A DNA stretch of 13,735 nucleotides from Chloroflexota bacterium (GTDB lineage: Bacteria > Chloroflexota > UBA5177 > JANWHV01): assembly GCA_025924845.1 (NCBI GenBank), contig JAICHN010000092.1, positions 1 to 13,735 of the forward strand, read 5' to 3'. The translations under genes and the position numbers were made by a program. This document shows, piece after piece, positions 6,945 through 13,346 of this stretch. The notes under the pieces are model-generated. The model saw only the letters and a program-made list of their open reading frames with translations, did not search any database and had not been told where the DNA came from. Position 1 is the first letter of the stretch. Each line of letters opens with the position of its first letter.

Positions 6945-7092
6945 AGGCTCCCGAGAGGAGATCCGCGCCGCCCAACGTTCGTGCCCACCGGCAAAGGTAA
7001 TCGTAGTCCATATCGCCGCCTTGCAGCTTGAGCACGCCTTGAACATTGCTCCATTACGTCTCTGAGATCTCGCGGCCCAGCCTATACCCGTC
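6945..7092 (-). pseudogene. Decayed C-terminal tail of a nucleotidyltransferase-like (AbiEii/DUF6036-type) protein
   Basis: Between the DUF2079 gene and the decarboxylase, one minus-strand frame reads YRLGREISET, then a TAA stop at 7054-7056, then WSNVQGVLKLQGGDMDYDYL and CRWARTLGGADLLSGA. Restoring Gln at the stop gives the pattern YRLGGEvSErQWrDVlGVLKvQ...LDyDYLrrWA..LGvaDLL. I recall this pattern as the C-terminal end of small nucleotidyltransferase proteins often found with toxin-antitoxin genes. The N-terminal catalytic part is absent; upstream lies the stop of the DUF2079 gene at 7125. A GTG at 7033-7035 could start a short frame but has no sensible product. The call rests on motif memory, and the in-frame stop is read directly. 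Confidence 0.45.
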
Positions 7093-7124
7093 CGATTTTC
7101 CCATACGGCGGTAGTGGTTCAGAA

Positions 7125-8657
7125 CTAGGCGCCCGAGCTTTGGCTGCCGCAACCGGGAGTGCTGGGGAATCCCCGGCAATTCACGTAGGTGTAGAGGCCA
7201 TATTTGGGCACGGATTGAACGATTGTAAATCCGCCGGTGCGGTGCAAATAGGCCAGTGTCTGTAGGTCCAGGTCAACCGTCCACCCCGGTGGATCAACCA
7301 TATCGGTGTGCAGATCCAGAAGGATGTACTGTGCTTGCGATGCCGACCGCGTATCCTGCAGCTCAAATAGGTAGGTGCGCTTCGCCAGATGGGCGGCGAG
7401 CTGATAGTCCGCGTCAACAGGCGCGTTAGCGGGAATCGCCAGGACCATCGCCGCCTGCGCGCGATTGCGATCGGTGGTGACAAGCAGCGACGGCTGGTGG
7501 ATCATATGCATCAGGTTCAAGGGCGCGATTGAGTACGAGTAGCCAAGGGCCGCCGCCCAGGCGATCAGGCACAGGACAATCAGTTTGGCCCACTTTCGCG
7601 CCAACGGGCGGCCGAGCCCGCGAATCGCGCCATACATGACGAACGGCACCGTGATGATGTAGTGGTGATAGAAATAGTCATTGACCAGCGGATCGGCGGC
7701 ATACAATCCCACCAGCGGCAGCAGTAGGACCAGCGCACTGGCATCCAGGAGAAACAAGAAACCGGAAGGCAACAAGGCCCATACTACATTCTGAAAGCGA
7801 AACGGTTGCGCGAGCACGTGTGCGACGCGATCCAGGCGCATGTCGATGCTTGACGTGCCGCCTGGGATTCCGTGCCAGGCTTGAATCACTTGTCCAAAGT
7901 ACGTACTGTAGTTTTGGTTGACTTCGTTTCTGGTTAGCAAATACCACGGCAGCAAGAAGGCTAACCCATAGAGTATGGCGGCGCCGATCGCCGATTGCCC
8001 GATTCGCCGAGCCCCACGAAAGGCCCACCAGTATACGCCCAGCCCAAAGACCACCAGCACCATCTGCTCTTTGGTCAACAGGATCAACAGCAGGCACACT
8101 GCCAGTAACCGCGGGCGACGAGTATCGAACGCATAGAGCGCTCCCAGTATGGTGGGGACGGCCAGTGGATCGGCATGAAAATCGTTGATCGTGGCATAAT
8201 GCACGATCGGATACAGGAAATAGAAGACAACGAAGCCGCCCGCCACCGGCTGTGTGCATTTGTGTACTCGTGCGATCTGATAGACCAGTACGCCGCCGAC
8301 CGCAACGGCACATACTTGAATCACCAGCAACGTGCGCGGATCGGGAAGATACTTAAACGGCAGGGTAAACAGGAGCAGGATCGGTACGGCATGATCGCCG
8401 CGCAGCTGATTCACGGCGCTGGCGGTGTTCGTCTTGGCCAGCAGCTGGTCGTGAATGGTAAGCCATAACTCCTGCGTATAATTGGCCGTATCGCCACCGA
8501 TGCTAAACACCGCATACTTGCGAAAATCGAGCGCCGTAGCGATGCCCAGGAACAGCAAGGCAGCCAGAAAGGCGAGAAGGAGACCGAGCTCAACGGGTCG
8601 TTGTCGCGATTGGGCGAGGGAACGCAAGAAACGCAAATTCCCCTCGGGATAAGCCAT
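7125..8657 (-). CDS. DUF2079 family polytopic membrane protein
   Basis: A 510-residue integral membrane protein of the DUF2079 family, predicted to have a GT-C glycosyltransferase-like fold; its reaction is unknown. A first membrane helix at about 23-43 (VELGLLLAFLAALLFLGIATAL) is followed by a periplasmic loop with GGDTANYTQELW and a GDHAVPILLLF motif. Next come a YATINDFHADPLAVP motif and a LLLILLTKEQMVLVVFGLGVY segment; these are the family landmarks (equivalents of HFSPIL, DFHPE and CKED). About nine or ten membrane segments are visible, then a soluble C-terminal domain from about 400 ending in a two-cysteine tail (NCRGFPSTPGCG). ATG at 8657 has GGAG 6 nt upstream. It appears to be transcribed alone. 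Confidence 0.88.
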   Translation of the reverse strand: MAYPEGNLRFLRSLAQSRQRPVELGLLLAFLAALLFLGIATALDFRKYAVFSIGGDTANYTQELWLTIHDQLLAKTNTASAVNQLRGDHAVPILLLFTLPFKYLPDPRTLLVIQVCAVAVGGVLVYQIARVHKCTQPVAGGFVVFYFLYPIVHYATINDFHADPLAVPTILGALYAFDTRRPRLLAVCLLLILLTKEQMVLVVFGLGVYWWAFRGARRIGQSAIGAAILYGLAFLLPWYLLTRNEVNQNYSTYFGQVIQAWHGIPGGTSSIDMRLDRVAHVLAQPFRFQNVVWALLPSGFLFLLDASALVLLLPLVGLYAADPLVNDYFYHHYIITVPFVMYGAIRGLGRPLARKWAKLIVLCLIAWAAALGYSYSIAPLNLMHMIHQPSLLVTTDRNRAQAAMVLAIPANAPVDADYQLAAHLAKRTYLFELQDTRSASQAQYILLDLHTDMVDPPGWTVDLDLQTLAYLHRTGGFTIVQSVPKYGLYTYVNCRGFPSTPGCGSQSSGA

Positions 8658-8706
8658 ACCACGCTCCAGATCGCGGGTAAACTACGTCTGCTGTATAACT
8701 GCGTAG

Positions 8707-8712
8707 AGTATA
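8707..8712 (-). promoter_or_regulatory. Candidate -10 box for the DUF2079 gene
   Basis: Read on the minus strand this is TATACT, 50 nt upstream of the ATG at 8657. A weak -35 (TGGCAA) lies 18 bp further upstream. Spacing and position fit a sigma-70 promoter. Confidence 0.4.
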
Positions 8713-8863
8713 GAATGCTTCGGCGCCGCTTTGCCATAGTACCTGCGTAGGACGTGACCACGGCGCCGCCATTCGCCGCCGTGCGCCCAGACCGTCCCTT
8801 TGTATACGATACTGAAGGGGCGGGGCAACTTTGGCGAAGGGAGAACCCCTTGATCCACTTGCT

Positions 8864-8909
8864 GAGCCGCTCCCGGGCTCTCCCCTACAAACTTGCGCTG
8901 GAGCGGCTC
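8864..8909 (+). repeat. 10-bp inverted repeat in the leader of the LRV gene
   Basis: GAGCCGCTCC at 8864-8873 and GGAGCGGCTC at 8900-8909 are perfect complements separated by 26 nt. The right arm is followed by TCTTTTCC. If the transcript starts near the upstream TATACGATACT, this would be a leader hairpin or weak terminator about 100 nt before the LRV start. The long loop makes a simple intrinsic terminator less likely; a protein-binding site is possible. Confidence 0.4.
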
Positions 8910-8950
8910 TCTTTTCCTCCCTAAATCGCTCTACCGGGGCTGATCGCGAC

Positions 8951-8981
8951 TTGCGACAATACCTTCAAACCAGGGCATACT
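8951..8981 (+). promoter_or_regulatory. Candidate promoter of the LRV-repeat gene
   Basis: TTGCGA at 8951-8956 and CATACT at 8976-8981 are spaced 19 bp apart, followed by purine-rich sequence and the ribosome binding site. The spacing is slightly long, so this is tentative. Confidence 0.3.
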
Positions 8982-9011
8982 GAAAGAAAGAGTTGGGAGG
9001 AGGGCACCGGA

Positions 9012-10448
9012 GTGCCGGGAGAGCTATTGGTCCGCTGCCAGGATCTCGAGGAGCCGGGTAGTTTTTACCGAGCCTATCGGCGCCGTCTACAGGCAGGTTT
9101 TCGCTTTGTCTACGACGATCCGCGCTTGGGCCAGGGCGATACCCTGGAGGCGTTGGTGGCGCGAATCCGCCGGATGGACACGCCGGCGGAGTTCCTGGCC
9201 CTGATCGCCCATGACGCCAGCCCGAGAATTCGCGCCGCCGCCGCGGGCAACGCGAATCTGGCGCTGGACGATCTGGCGCGGTTGGCCGCCGATCCCTCGC
9301 CGATCGTTCGCCGGGGCGCCGCAGCCTATCCCTGGGCGCCGCCTCGCGTACTGCGCGCTCTGGCCGAGGACCGCGATGAAACGGTGATCGAGCAGACGGC
9401 GGCCCACCTGGCTACACCGCCCGATGTGCTGTTTGCCCTAACCCGCCAGGCGATGGCCAGGAACGCCCTCCCTGACGCGCTGGCGGCGATTGCCGAACAT
9501 CCACGGGCGCCGGAGCCGGTACTTTCCGTGCTTGCCCTGGTTCCATTCCGCGAAGGATGGCTGGTGGCCCGCCGCCACGACCTGCCGAGGGCGACTATCC
9601 TCCAGATCCTCGAACTTGGTCCCGACCGCTGCCGCTCCGATCTGGCGCGCAATCCCTCGCTGGACCACGCGACGTTGGATCGCATGGCCAGAGATAGTTC
9701 ACCCCTGGTGCGGATGAACATCTGCCGGAATCCGAGCACGGCCGAGGAAACGCTGGAGGCGCTGCTTCGTGATGCCGATCCCGCCGTCCGGGCCGCGAAT
9801 CCCCGGAGCACGGCTCTGGAGTTGACGCGCCTGATCGACGTCCACTCCCGTGTAGTGACCGAACAGGTGGCGGCCAATCCTGCCGCCCCTTCGCAACTGC
9901 TGGATCGTCTGGCCCGCACCTGGGACTCCGACACCCATGCGGCGGTAGCCGCCAATACCGCCGCCGCCGTCGAGACCCTGCGCCACCTTTTCCGCGCGGC
10001 CGGCGACCAGGTGCGCCGGCTCGTCCTGGAGAATCCGGCCTGCCCGGAGGATTTAATGCGCGCGCGCGCCGCTGCCAAGGCGCCCCATTGGCGAGCCGTG
10101 GTGGCTGGCAATCCAGGGGCGCCGGTCGATCTGCTGCATACGCTGGCCGGGGATTCGGCGCCCGAGGTGCTCCTGGCGCTGGCCCGTAATCCCGCCGTGC
10201 CGGGCTCAGTGCAGCGACGTCTCCTTCGCGAGCCTGCCTGCTTGCCCGCCAACCCGCTCACCCCGCCTGAAGTGCTCTGGCAATTGGCGATCTATGAGAA
10301 CGACGACAACTATGCGCGGCGCCGCCAGGTACTGGCTAATCCCGCCTTTGCCCTGGCCTACGACGCGGTCACTTCCTGGCGGGAGGACGAACCCGAGCCG
10401 AGTGATCCGTGGTCGCCACCCATAATCAAAGAGCACTTACCGGAGTAA
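9012..10448 (+). CDS. Leucine-rich-repeat-variant (LRV) / HEAT-like repeat protein
   Basis: A 478-residue solenoid protein, probably a scaffold for protein binding. From about residue 66 to 450 it is a run of roughly 24-residue units with the pattern xxVRxxxAxNPxxPxxxLxxLAxD. Clear copies include DLARNPSLDHATLDRMARDS at 210-229, MNICRNPSTAEETLEALLRD at 235-254 and VVAGNPGAPVDLLHTLAGDS at 363-382. This matches the LRV family first known from Azotobacter, in which an N-terminal Fe-S cluster precedes the repeats. Here the first 60 residues have one Cys only, so no cluster is expected. GTG at 9012 follows AGGAGG at 8998-9003 with 8-nt spacing. The last eight codons and the stop lie within a strong hairpin. 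No neighbour suggests a partner. Confidence 0.85.
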   Translation: MPGELLVRCQDLEEPGSFYRAYRRRLQAGFRFVYDDPRLGQGDTLEALVARIRRMDTPAEFLALIAHDASPRIRAAAAGNANLALDDLARLAADPSPIVRRGAAAYPWAPPRVLRALAEDRDETVIEQTAAHLATPPDVLFALTRQAMARNALPDALAAIAEHPRAPEPVLSVLALVPFREGWLVARRHDLPRATILQILELGPDRCRSDLARNPSLDHATLDRMARDSSPLVRMNICRNPSTAEETLEALLRDADPAVRAANPRSTALELTRLIDVHSRVVTEQVAANPAAPSQLLDRLARTWDSDTHAAVAANTAAAVETLRHLFRAAGDQVRRLVLENPACPEDLMRARAAAKAPHWRAVVAGNPGAPVDLLHTLAGDSAPEVLLALARNPAVPGSVQRRLLREPACLPANPLTPPEVLWQLAIYENDDNYARRRQVLANPAFALAYDAVTSWREDEPEPSDPWSPPIIKEHLPE

Positions 10449-10464
10449 GTGCTCTTTGATTATG
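10421..10464. terminator. Perfect 20-bp hairpin between convergent genes (bidirectional terminator)
   Basis: CATAATCAAAGAGCACTTAC at 10421-10440 and its exact complement at 10445-10464 flank a 4-nt CGGA loop. The left arm is part of the LRV coding sequence and the stop TAA (10446-10448) lies in the right arm. The sigma gene, read from the other side, ends 9 nt away at 10473. The AT-rich stem base followed by ACGTTTT suits termination on the plus strand, and the symmetry allows it on both. Confidence 0.8.
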
Positions 10465-10472
10465 ACGTTTTC

Positions 10473-11381
10473 CTAGTTCAAGTACTCACGCAGATCGGTC
10501 TGCTCGCCCGACTGGCGCAAGCGCGAGAGGGCCGAGGTTTCCAACTGCCGGATACGTTCGCGAGTGAGGCCGAAGGCGCCGCTCACCTCCTTCAGCGTGT
10601 GTGGCTTCCCATCGGTCAAGCCGAAGCGCAGCTCGATGATCTTCCGTTCGCGATCGGGGAGGCTGCCCACCAAGTCCGCCAGCCGCTCGTGCAGCATCTT
10701 GCTCTCGGCTGCCTCGCTGGGCGAGATCGCCTCCGTATCCTCAACCGCCTCGGCCAGGGTCGTATCATTGTCGTCGCCTATCGGGCGTTCAAGCGAGATA
10801 GGTTGCTGGGCAAGGCGGGCCAGTTCGACGATTTTCTCGGAGGGCAGATTGGCGTCCGAAGACTCGGTCGCCTCCGCTTCGCCCTGTTCCTCCAGGCGCG
10901 TCGTCTTTTGCAGGCGCGATATCCCCTCGGTCACGTGCACGGGCACGCGAATGGTATGGCTCTGATTGGCGATGGCCCGCGTTACGGCCTGACGAATCCA
11001 CCAAATGGCGTAGGTCGAGAATCGATAGCCGAGCCGGTAGTCGAATTTGCGGGCGGCGCGGATCAGGCCGATGTTCCCCTCCTGCACCAGGTCCAGAAGG
11101 GAAAGCCCTTCGTTCCGGTAGCGCTTGGCCACGCTGACCACGAGGCGGAGATTGGACTCCACCATGATGCGGAGCGCCTCTTCATCGCCCTGGGCAATTC
11201 GCTCCCCCAACGCCAGTTCCTGCTGAGAAGTCAGCAAGGGGAGGCGACTAATATCTTGCAAATACAGCATCGTGCCATCATCAGGCTGCGCGGCTTCAGC
11301 CTGCGGCACATCAAGTATGGGTGCGCTCAAGGTAACCTCATTTTCCTTCCATACACCCAGCCGCGCGGCGATCGCTCTCAA
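10473..11381 (-). CDS. RNA polymerase sigma factor, sigma-70 group 2 (RpoD/SigA-like)
   Basis: A primary-like sigma factor of 302 residues that directs RNA polymerase to -10/-35 promoters. Region 1.2 is at about 37-70 ([22 protein letters not shown]) and region 2 at 71-141. The core-binding [19 protein letters not shown] and the -10-recognising [17 protein letters not shown] are intact. Region 3 begins at HTIRVPVHV (about 142). Region 4 covers 225-292, with the -35-binding helix-turn-helix [20 protein letters not shown]. It lacks region 1.1 and the large non-conserved insert, so it is group 2 rather than the housekeeping factor. The start is uncertain: TTG at 11381 (used here) or TTG at 11330, which has GAGG 5 nt before it. 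The promoter at 11415-11443 fits either. It is monocistronic. Confidence 0.92.
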   Translation of the reverse strand: MRAIAARLGVWKENEVTLSAPILDVPQAEAAQPDDGTMLYLQDISRLPLLTSQQELALGERIAQGDEEALRIMVESNLRLVVSVAKRYRNEGLSLLDLVQEGNIGLIRAARKFDYRLGYRFSTYAIWWIRQAVTRAIANQSHTIRVPVHVTEGISRLQKTTRLEEQGEAEATESSDANLPSEKIVELARLAQQPISLERPIGDDNDTTLAEAVEDTEAISPSEAAESKMLHERLADLVGSLPDRERKIIELRFGLTDGKPHTLKEVSGAFGLTRERIRQLETSALSRLRQSGEQTDLREYLN

Positions 11382-11414
11382 GTCGGCGAGTCTCCCGCGC
11401 CGGGTGTTTTCTCT

Positions 11415-11443
11415 CTTATACTGATCTATACGGATGAGGGCAA
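11415..11443 (-). promoter_or_regulatory. Sigma-70-type promoter of the sigma factor gene
   Basis: On the minus strand TTGCCC (11443-11438) and TATAAG (11420-11415) are exactly 17 bp apart, about 34 nt before the TTG at 11381. It is one of the best -35/-10 pairs in the window and suggests ordinary primary sigma control. Confidence 0.5.
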
Positions 11444-11525
11444 CACCTGGATTACCATCGCCGGAGTTTGTGATTCATTCCAGAGTGTGGTGAGCGCGGG
11501 AGCGCCCGGATCCACGGCTGAGGTT

Positions 11526-11534
11526 TGCTATACT
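11526..11534 (+). promoter_or_regulatory. Extended -10 promoter of the small membrane protein gene
   Basis: TGCTATACT at 11526-11534 combines an extended -10 TG with a TATACT hexamer. No good -35 precedes it. Transcription would start near 11541, giving a leader of about 77 nt that includes a direct repeat (ATCCACTC at 11546-11553 and 11557-11564). Confidence 0.45.
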
Positions 11535-11617
11535 GAGAAGTAGTGATCCACTCTGGATCCACTCCGGACGAGATGCGCCGTACCCGGTCTCGCAAAGACG
11601 ACGCATAGGAGTCCGAC

Positions 11618-11875
11618 ATGGGCCAACTCGTGCAAATCGTTGGCGCCCTGCTTATCCTGGCGCCCTTCGCCCTCGCTCAATTCCGGCTACTCGGCCCGTA
11701 CTCATGGCCCTATCTCCTGCCCAACGCGGCCGGCTCGGCCATCCTCTGCGCGATCGCCGTTCAGCAGCGGCAGTGGGGATTCGTGCTCCTGGAAGGGGTT
11801 TGGGCTATTGTGTCCCTGTGGGGCCTCGTCGCTCTTCTCCGCAGGAAGGTCGCGGGCGGCGCCGGCCGGCGCTGA
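11618..11875 (+). CDS. Small two- or three-helix membrane protein (CBU_0592-like)
   Basis: An 85-residue hydrophobic protein. Its pattern of an N-terminal helix (QIVGALLILAPFALAQF), a middle helix (WPYLLPNAAGSAILCAIAV), QRQWGFVLLEGVWAIVSLWG as a third helix, and a basic tail matches the CBU_0592-like small membrane domain. That domain is of unknown function and sits alone or next to transporters. ATG at 11618 follows AGGAG at 11607-11611 with 6-nt spacing. It has its own promoter and a strong hairpin downstream, so it is a single-gene unit. Confidence 0.78.
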   Translation: MGQLVQIVGALLILAPFALAQFRLLGPYSWPYLLPNAAGSAILCAIAVQQRQWGFVLLEGVWAIVSLWGLVALLRRKVAGGAGRR

Positions 11876-11907
11876 GACAGCTAGGCAGACGGCACTAGAC
11901 AAATGCC

Positions 11908-11950
11908 TTTGGATCCGGCGATGAGCGAGGCATGCATCGCCGGATCCAAA
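11908..11950. terminator. 16-bp perfect hairpin between convergent genes
   Basis: TTTGGATCCGGCGATG at 11908-11923 pairs exactly with 11935-11950 around an 11-nt loop. It lies 33 nt after the plus-strand stop and 50 nt after the minus-strand stop at 12001. AAA and TTT close the stem base; there is no long U-tract, but position and symmetry fit a bidirectional terminator. Confidence 0.65.
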
Positions 11951-12000
11951 TCGATAGGCGGAAGAAATCAACAACGGCGGCGCGGAACCGCGAGCTTGTC

Positions 12001-12837
12001 TTACTGAATGGTGAAGGTAGCCTGGGCCACGCCGTTACCAACCACCACCACGTGCGCCGGCCCGGCCATGCCGCTCGGTACGACCCAACTATAGGCGAAA
12101 TGCCCATCCGCGCTTGCCTTCTTGGGTCCCAACACCTGCTGCGTGCCGCCAGGGTAGGTGATCACCAGGGTAAACATGGTATTGGCGGCAGTGGTGATCA
12201 GCGCGGTCTCCTGGCTGCCGGCGGCAACCGATGCGGCGGACAGGCGCAACGTGGTCGTGCCGCTCCCGACCGCGGGGCCTGATCCCGTCCCCGAACCGGC
12301 CCCCGATCCCGTTCCGGAGCCCGAACCTCCCGCCTTTGGCATGATGGTTCGCACGGCGGGATTCCCGAGGAGCATGTACATTTGCTTTTTTTGCTTACTG
12401 TGCAGCGTGAGCTTAATTTGGCTGGCCTGCCCGAAGGGGACGGTCAGAACCGTCGCGGCTTGCCCATAGCTCTTGGTGATCGTCTTCACGAGCTTCCCAT
12501 CGACCGTCACCAAGAGGGTGACCTTGCCGGGATGATTATTCACGGAGCCATCGTCCACGCCCACGGCGGTGGTGAAGGCGGCATAGCCGGGGAACTTGTG
12601 CGGGAAGAGCGTCACGTAGGCGTTGTTCCCTACCAGCAGGATACCGTGCTTATAGGTAGCTCCGGAGATAGCATTATTATTGGCGCTCTCGGCGATGCCG
12701 AAATCGCCCATGTCCGACAGCGTGAGGAAACGGTGCCCGGCGGCGAGCGCGTGCCGGCTGGGACCGATGAGGGTCATAAGGGCCGTTACCAGGGCGATGA
12801 TCAAGGAGGCGGTGGTTATGGACTTTCCGTTGCGCAT
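12001..12837 (-). CDS. Secreted protein with NPCBM-like domain, Gly/Ser linker and Ig-like domain
   Basis: Exported protein of 278 residues from the ATG at 12837. This start is preferred over ATG 12876 because AAAGGA precedes it and the signal peptide then starts normally (MRNGKSITTASLIIALVTAL...HALAA). The first domain reads SGATYKHGILLVGNNAYVTL, then FPGYAAFTTAVGVDDG, then GKVTLLVTVDGKLVKT. This is the NPCBM pattern (a carbohydrate-binding module often attached to glycosidases): a glycine-rich strand, then the AxVGVDD motif, then V-DGK. A linker of Gly-Ser/Gly-Thr repeats (about 170-195) leads to a beta-rich C-terminal domain of about 85 residues with an Ig-like look (TTLRLSAASVAAGSQETALI ... 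AHVVVVGNGVAQATFTI). No enzyme domain or anchor is present. It could bind surface polysaccharide. It follows the next upstream gene by 35 nt, probably as an operon. Confidence 0.8.
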   Translation of the reverse strand: MRNGKSITTASLIIALVTALMTLIGPSRHALAAGHRFLTLSDMGDFGIAESANNNAISGATYKHGILLVGNNAYVTLFPHKFPGYAAFTTAVGVDDGSVNNHPGKVTLLVTVDGKLVKTITKSYGQAATVLTVPFGQASQIKLTLHSKQKKQMYMLLGNPAVRTIMPKAGGSGSGTGSGAGSGTGSGPAVGSGTTTLRLSAASVAAGSQETALITTAANTMFTLVITYPGGTQQVLGPKKASADGHFAYSWVVPSGMAGPAHVVVVGNGVAQATFTIQ

Positions 12838-12872
12838 CTTACTGTTTCCTTTCGGTGTGTGCCGGCGTCGAT

Positions 12873-13121
12873 TCATGGCCCGTCAGCGCGGGAATCCAGT
12901 GGCCCAGATCGATCTCGTGACGTCTCCGCGTGTTCGGGCGGGTCGGGGCCGCTAGGCGCGTCGGGGTCGAGCAGCAAGCGGAGATAGGCGAACAGCGCGT
13001 CGGCGCTGGTGAACTGTTCGCGGCTGCCCCCCTGAAGATCCTCCAATCTGGCCGACCATTGCACGCGGTCATGCCGGCTACTACGCCAGACCCGCAGCAG
13101 ATAGGATGTGTACCGCGGCAT
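12873..13121 (-). CDS. Small hypothetical protein (RYxSYLLRxWR family)
   Basis: An 82-residue soluble protein. Residues 3-12 (RYTSYLLRVW) begin a compact domain continuing RSSRHDRVQWSARLEDLQGG and SREQFTSADALFAYLRLLLD; the rest is a charged, disordered tail. I know this short domain from many small Chloroflexota proteins (pattern SYLLRLWR...W...LE...G.R..F.s...L..yL); its function is unknown. ATG at 13121 is preferred over 13190 because AAGGGGG lies 7 nt upstream and homology starts here. It precedes the secreted protein gene by 35 nt on the same strand. Confidence 0.65.
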   Translation of the reverse strand: MPRYTSYLLRVWRSSRHDRVQWSARLEDLQGGSREQFTSADALFAYLRLLLDPDAPSGPDPPEHAETSRDRSGPLDSRADGP

Positions 13122-13152
13122 GCCGGTTCCCCCTTGCCTGCTCCCAACCCTT

Positions 13153-13171
13153 GACCGGGGACACTCCGGTC
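13153..13171. repeat. Short dyad upstream of the RYxSYLLRxWR gene
   Basis: GACCGG at 13153-13158 and CCGGTC at 13166-13171 form a 6-bp dyad with a 7-nt spacer, about 30 nt before the ATG at 13121. It could be a leader hairpin or operator; such short dyads also arise by chance. Confidence 0.25.
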
Positions 13172-13257
13172 CACAACGACCCATCCGCACTCTAGCAGAC
13201 CGATCGCCGAACCCACTCGTGGATCACCTCCAACCAGTCTCTCTGGAGCACGCGGTT

Positions 13258-13295
13258 TTGTTGCAAAAGATTGCCGTGCCGCGCTTTTGCAACAA
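13258..13295. promoter_or_regulatory. Perfect 12-bp inverted repeat: candidate operator
   Basis: TTGTTGCAAAAG at 13258-13269 and CTTTTGCAACAA at 13284-13295 are exact complements separated by 14 nt. The right arm contains the -35 element of the promoter of the gene at 13347, so a dimeric regulator bound here would block or recruit polymerase. It also lies upstream of the minus-strand gene at 13121. An autoregulatory site for the adjacent activator is a reasonable guess. Confidence 0.55.
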
Positions 13296-13318
13296 CGGCG
13301 GGCCGGCTGGTATATGCT
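13287..13318 (+). promoter_or_regulatory. Promoter of the DUF6788/BTAD-type regulator
   Basis: TTGCAA at 13287-13292 is followed by TATATGCT at 13311-13318. Spacing is 18 bp to TATATG or 20 bp to TATGCT. It lies about 30 nt before the ATG at 13347. Confidence 0.5.
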
Positions 13319-13346
13319 AGGCACGTACTCTTGCGAGGGAGTGTGG

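Larger units (their letters stand above)
8658..9011. other. Divergent intergenic region upstream of the DUF2079 and LRV genes
   Basis: This 354-bp region separates two divergent genes. It holds the minus-strand -10 box at 8707-8712, a long-loop inverted repeat at 8864-8909, and two plus-strand TATACT-like boxes: one in GTATACGATACTGAA near 8803-8818, the other CATACT at 8976-8981. I see no RNA gene and no coding potential in it. Confidence 0.5.

Noticed and set aside
6750..7046. Minus-strand frame of 98 codons with ATG and nearby GGAG
   Set aside because: Product is Arg/Ser-rich without a fold. The neighbouring frame holds the nucleotidyltransferase-like motif, and the decarboxylase N-terminus occupies the other end.
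9326..10261. Minus-strand open frame of 311 codons
   Set aside because: Antisense to the LRV-repeat gene; its Ser/Arg/Ala-rich product is the usual artefact of a GC-rich gene.
10449..11543. Long plus-strand open frame of 364 codons
   Set aside because: It lies antisense to the sigma factor gene, whose conserved regions 1.2 to 4 are unmistakable; the plus-strand product has no recognisable domain.
12246..12347. Short tandem-like repeats that could suggest a repeat array
   Set aside because: They encode the Gly-Ser/Gly-Thr linker of the secreted protein and are coding low complexity, not a CRISPR or satellite.
12382..12987. Plus-strand open frame of 201 codons
   Set aside because: Antisense to the NPCBM-like secreted protein; no signal or domain.
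13122..13257. Possible tRNA or small RNA between the divergent genes
   Set aside because: No cloverleaf or T-loop signature was found; only a short dyad.
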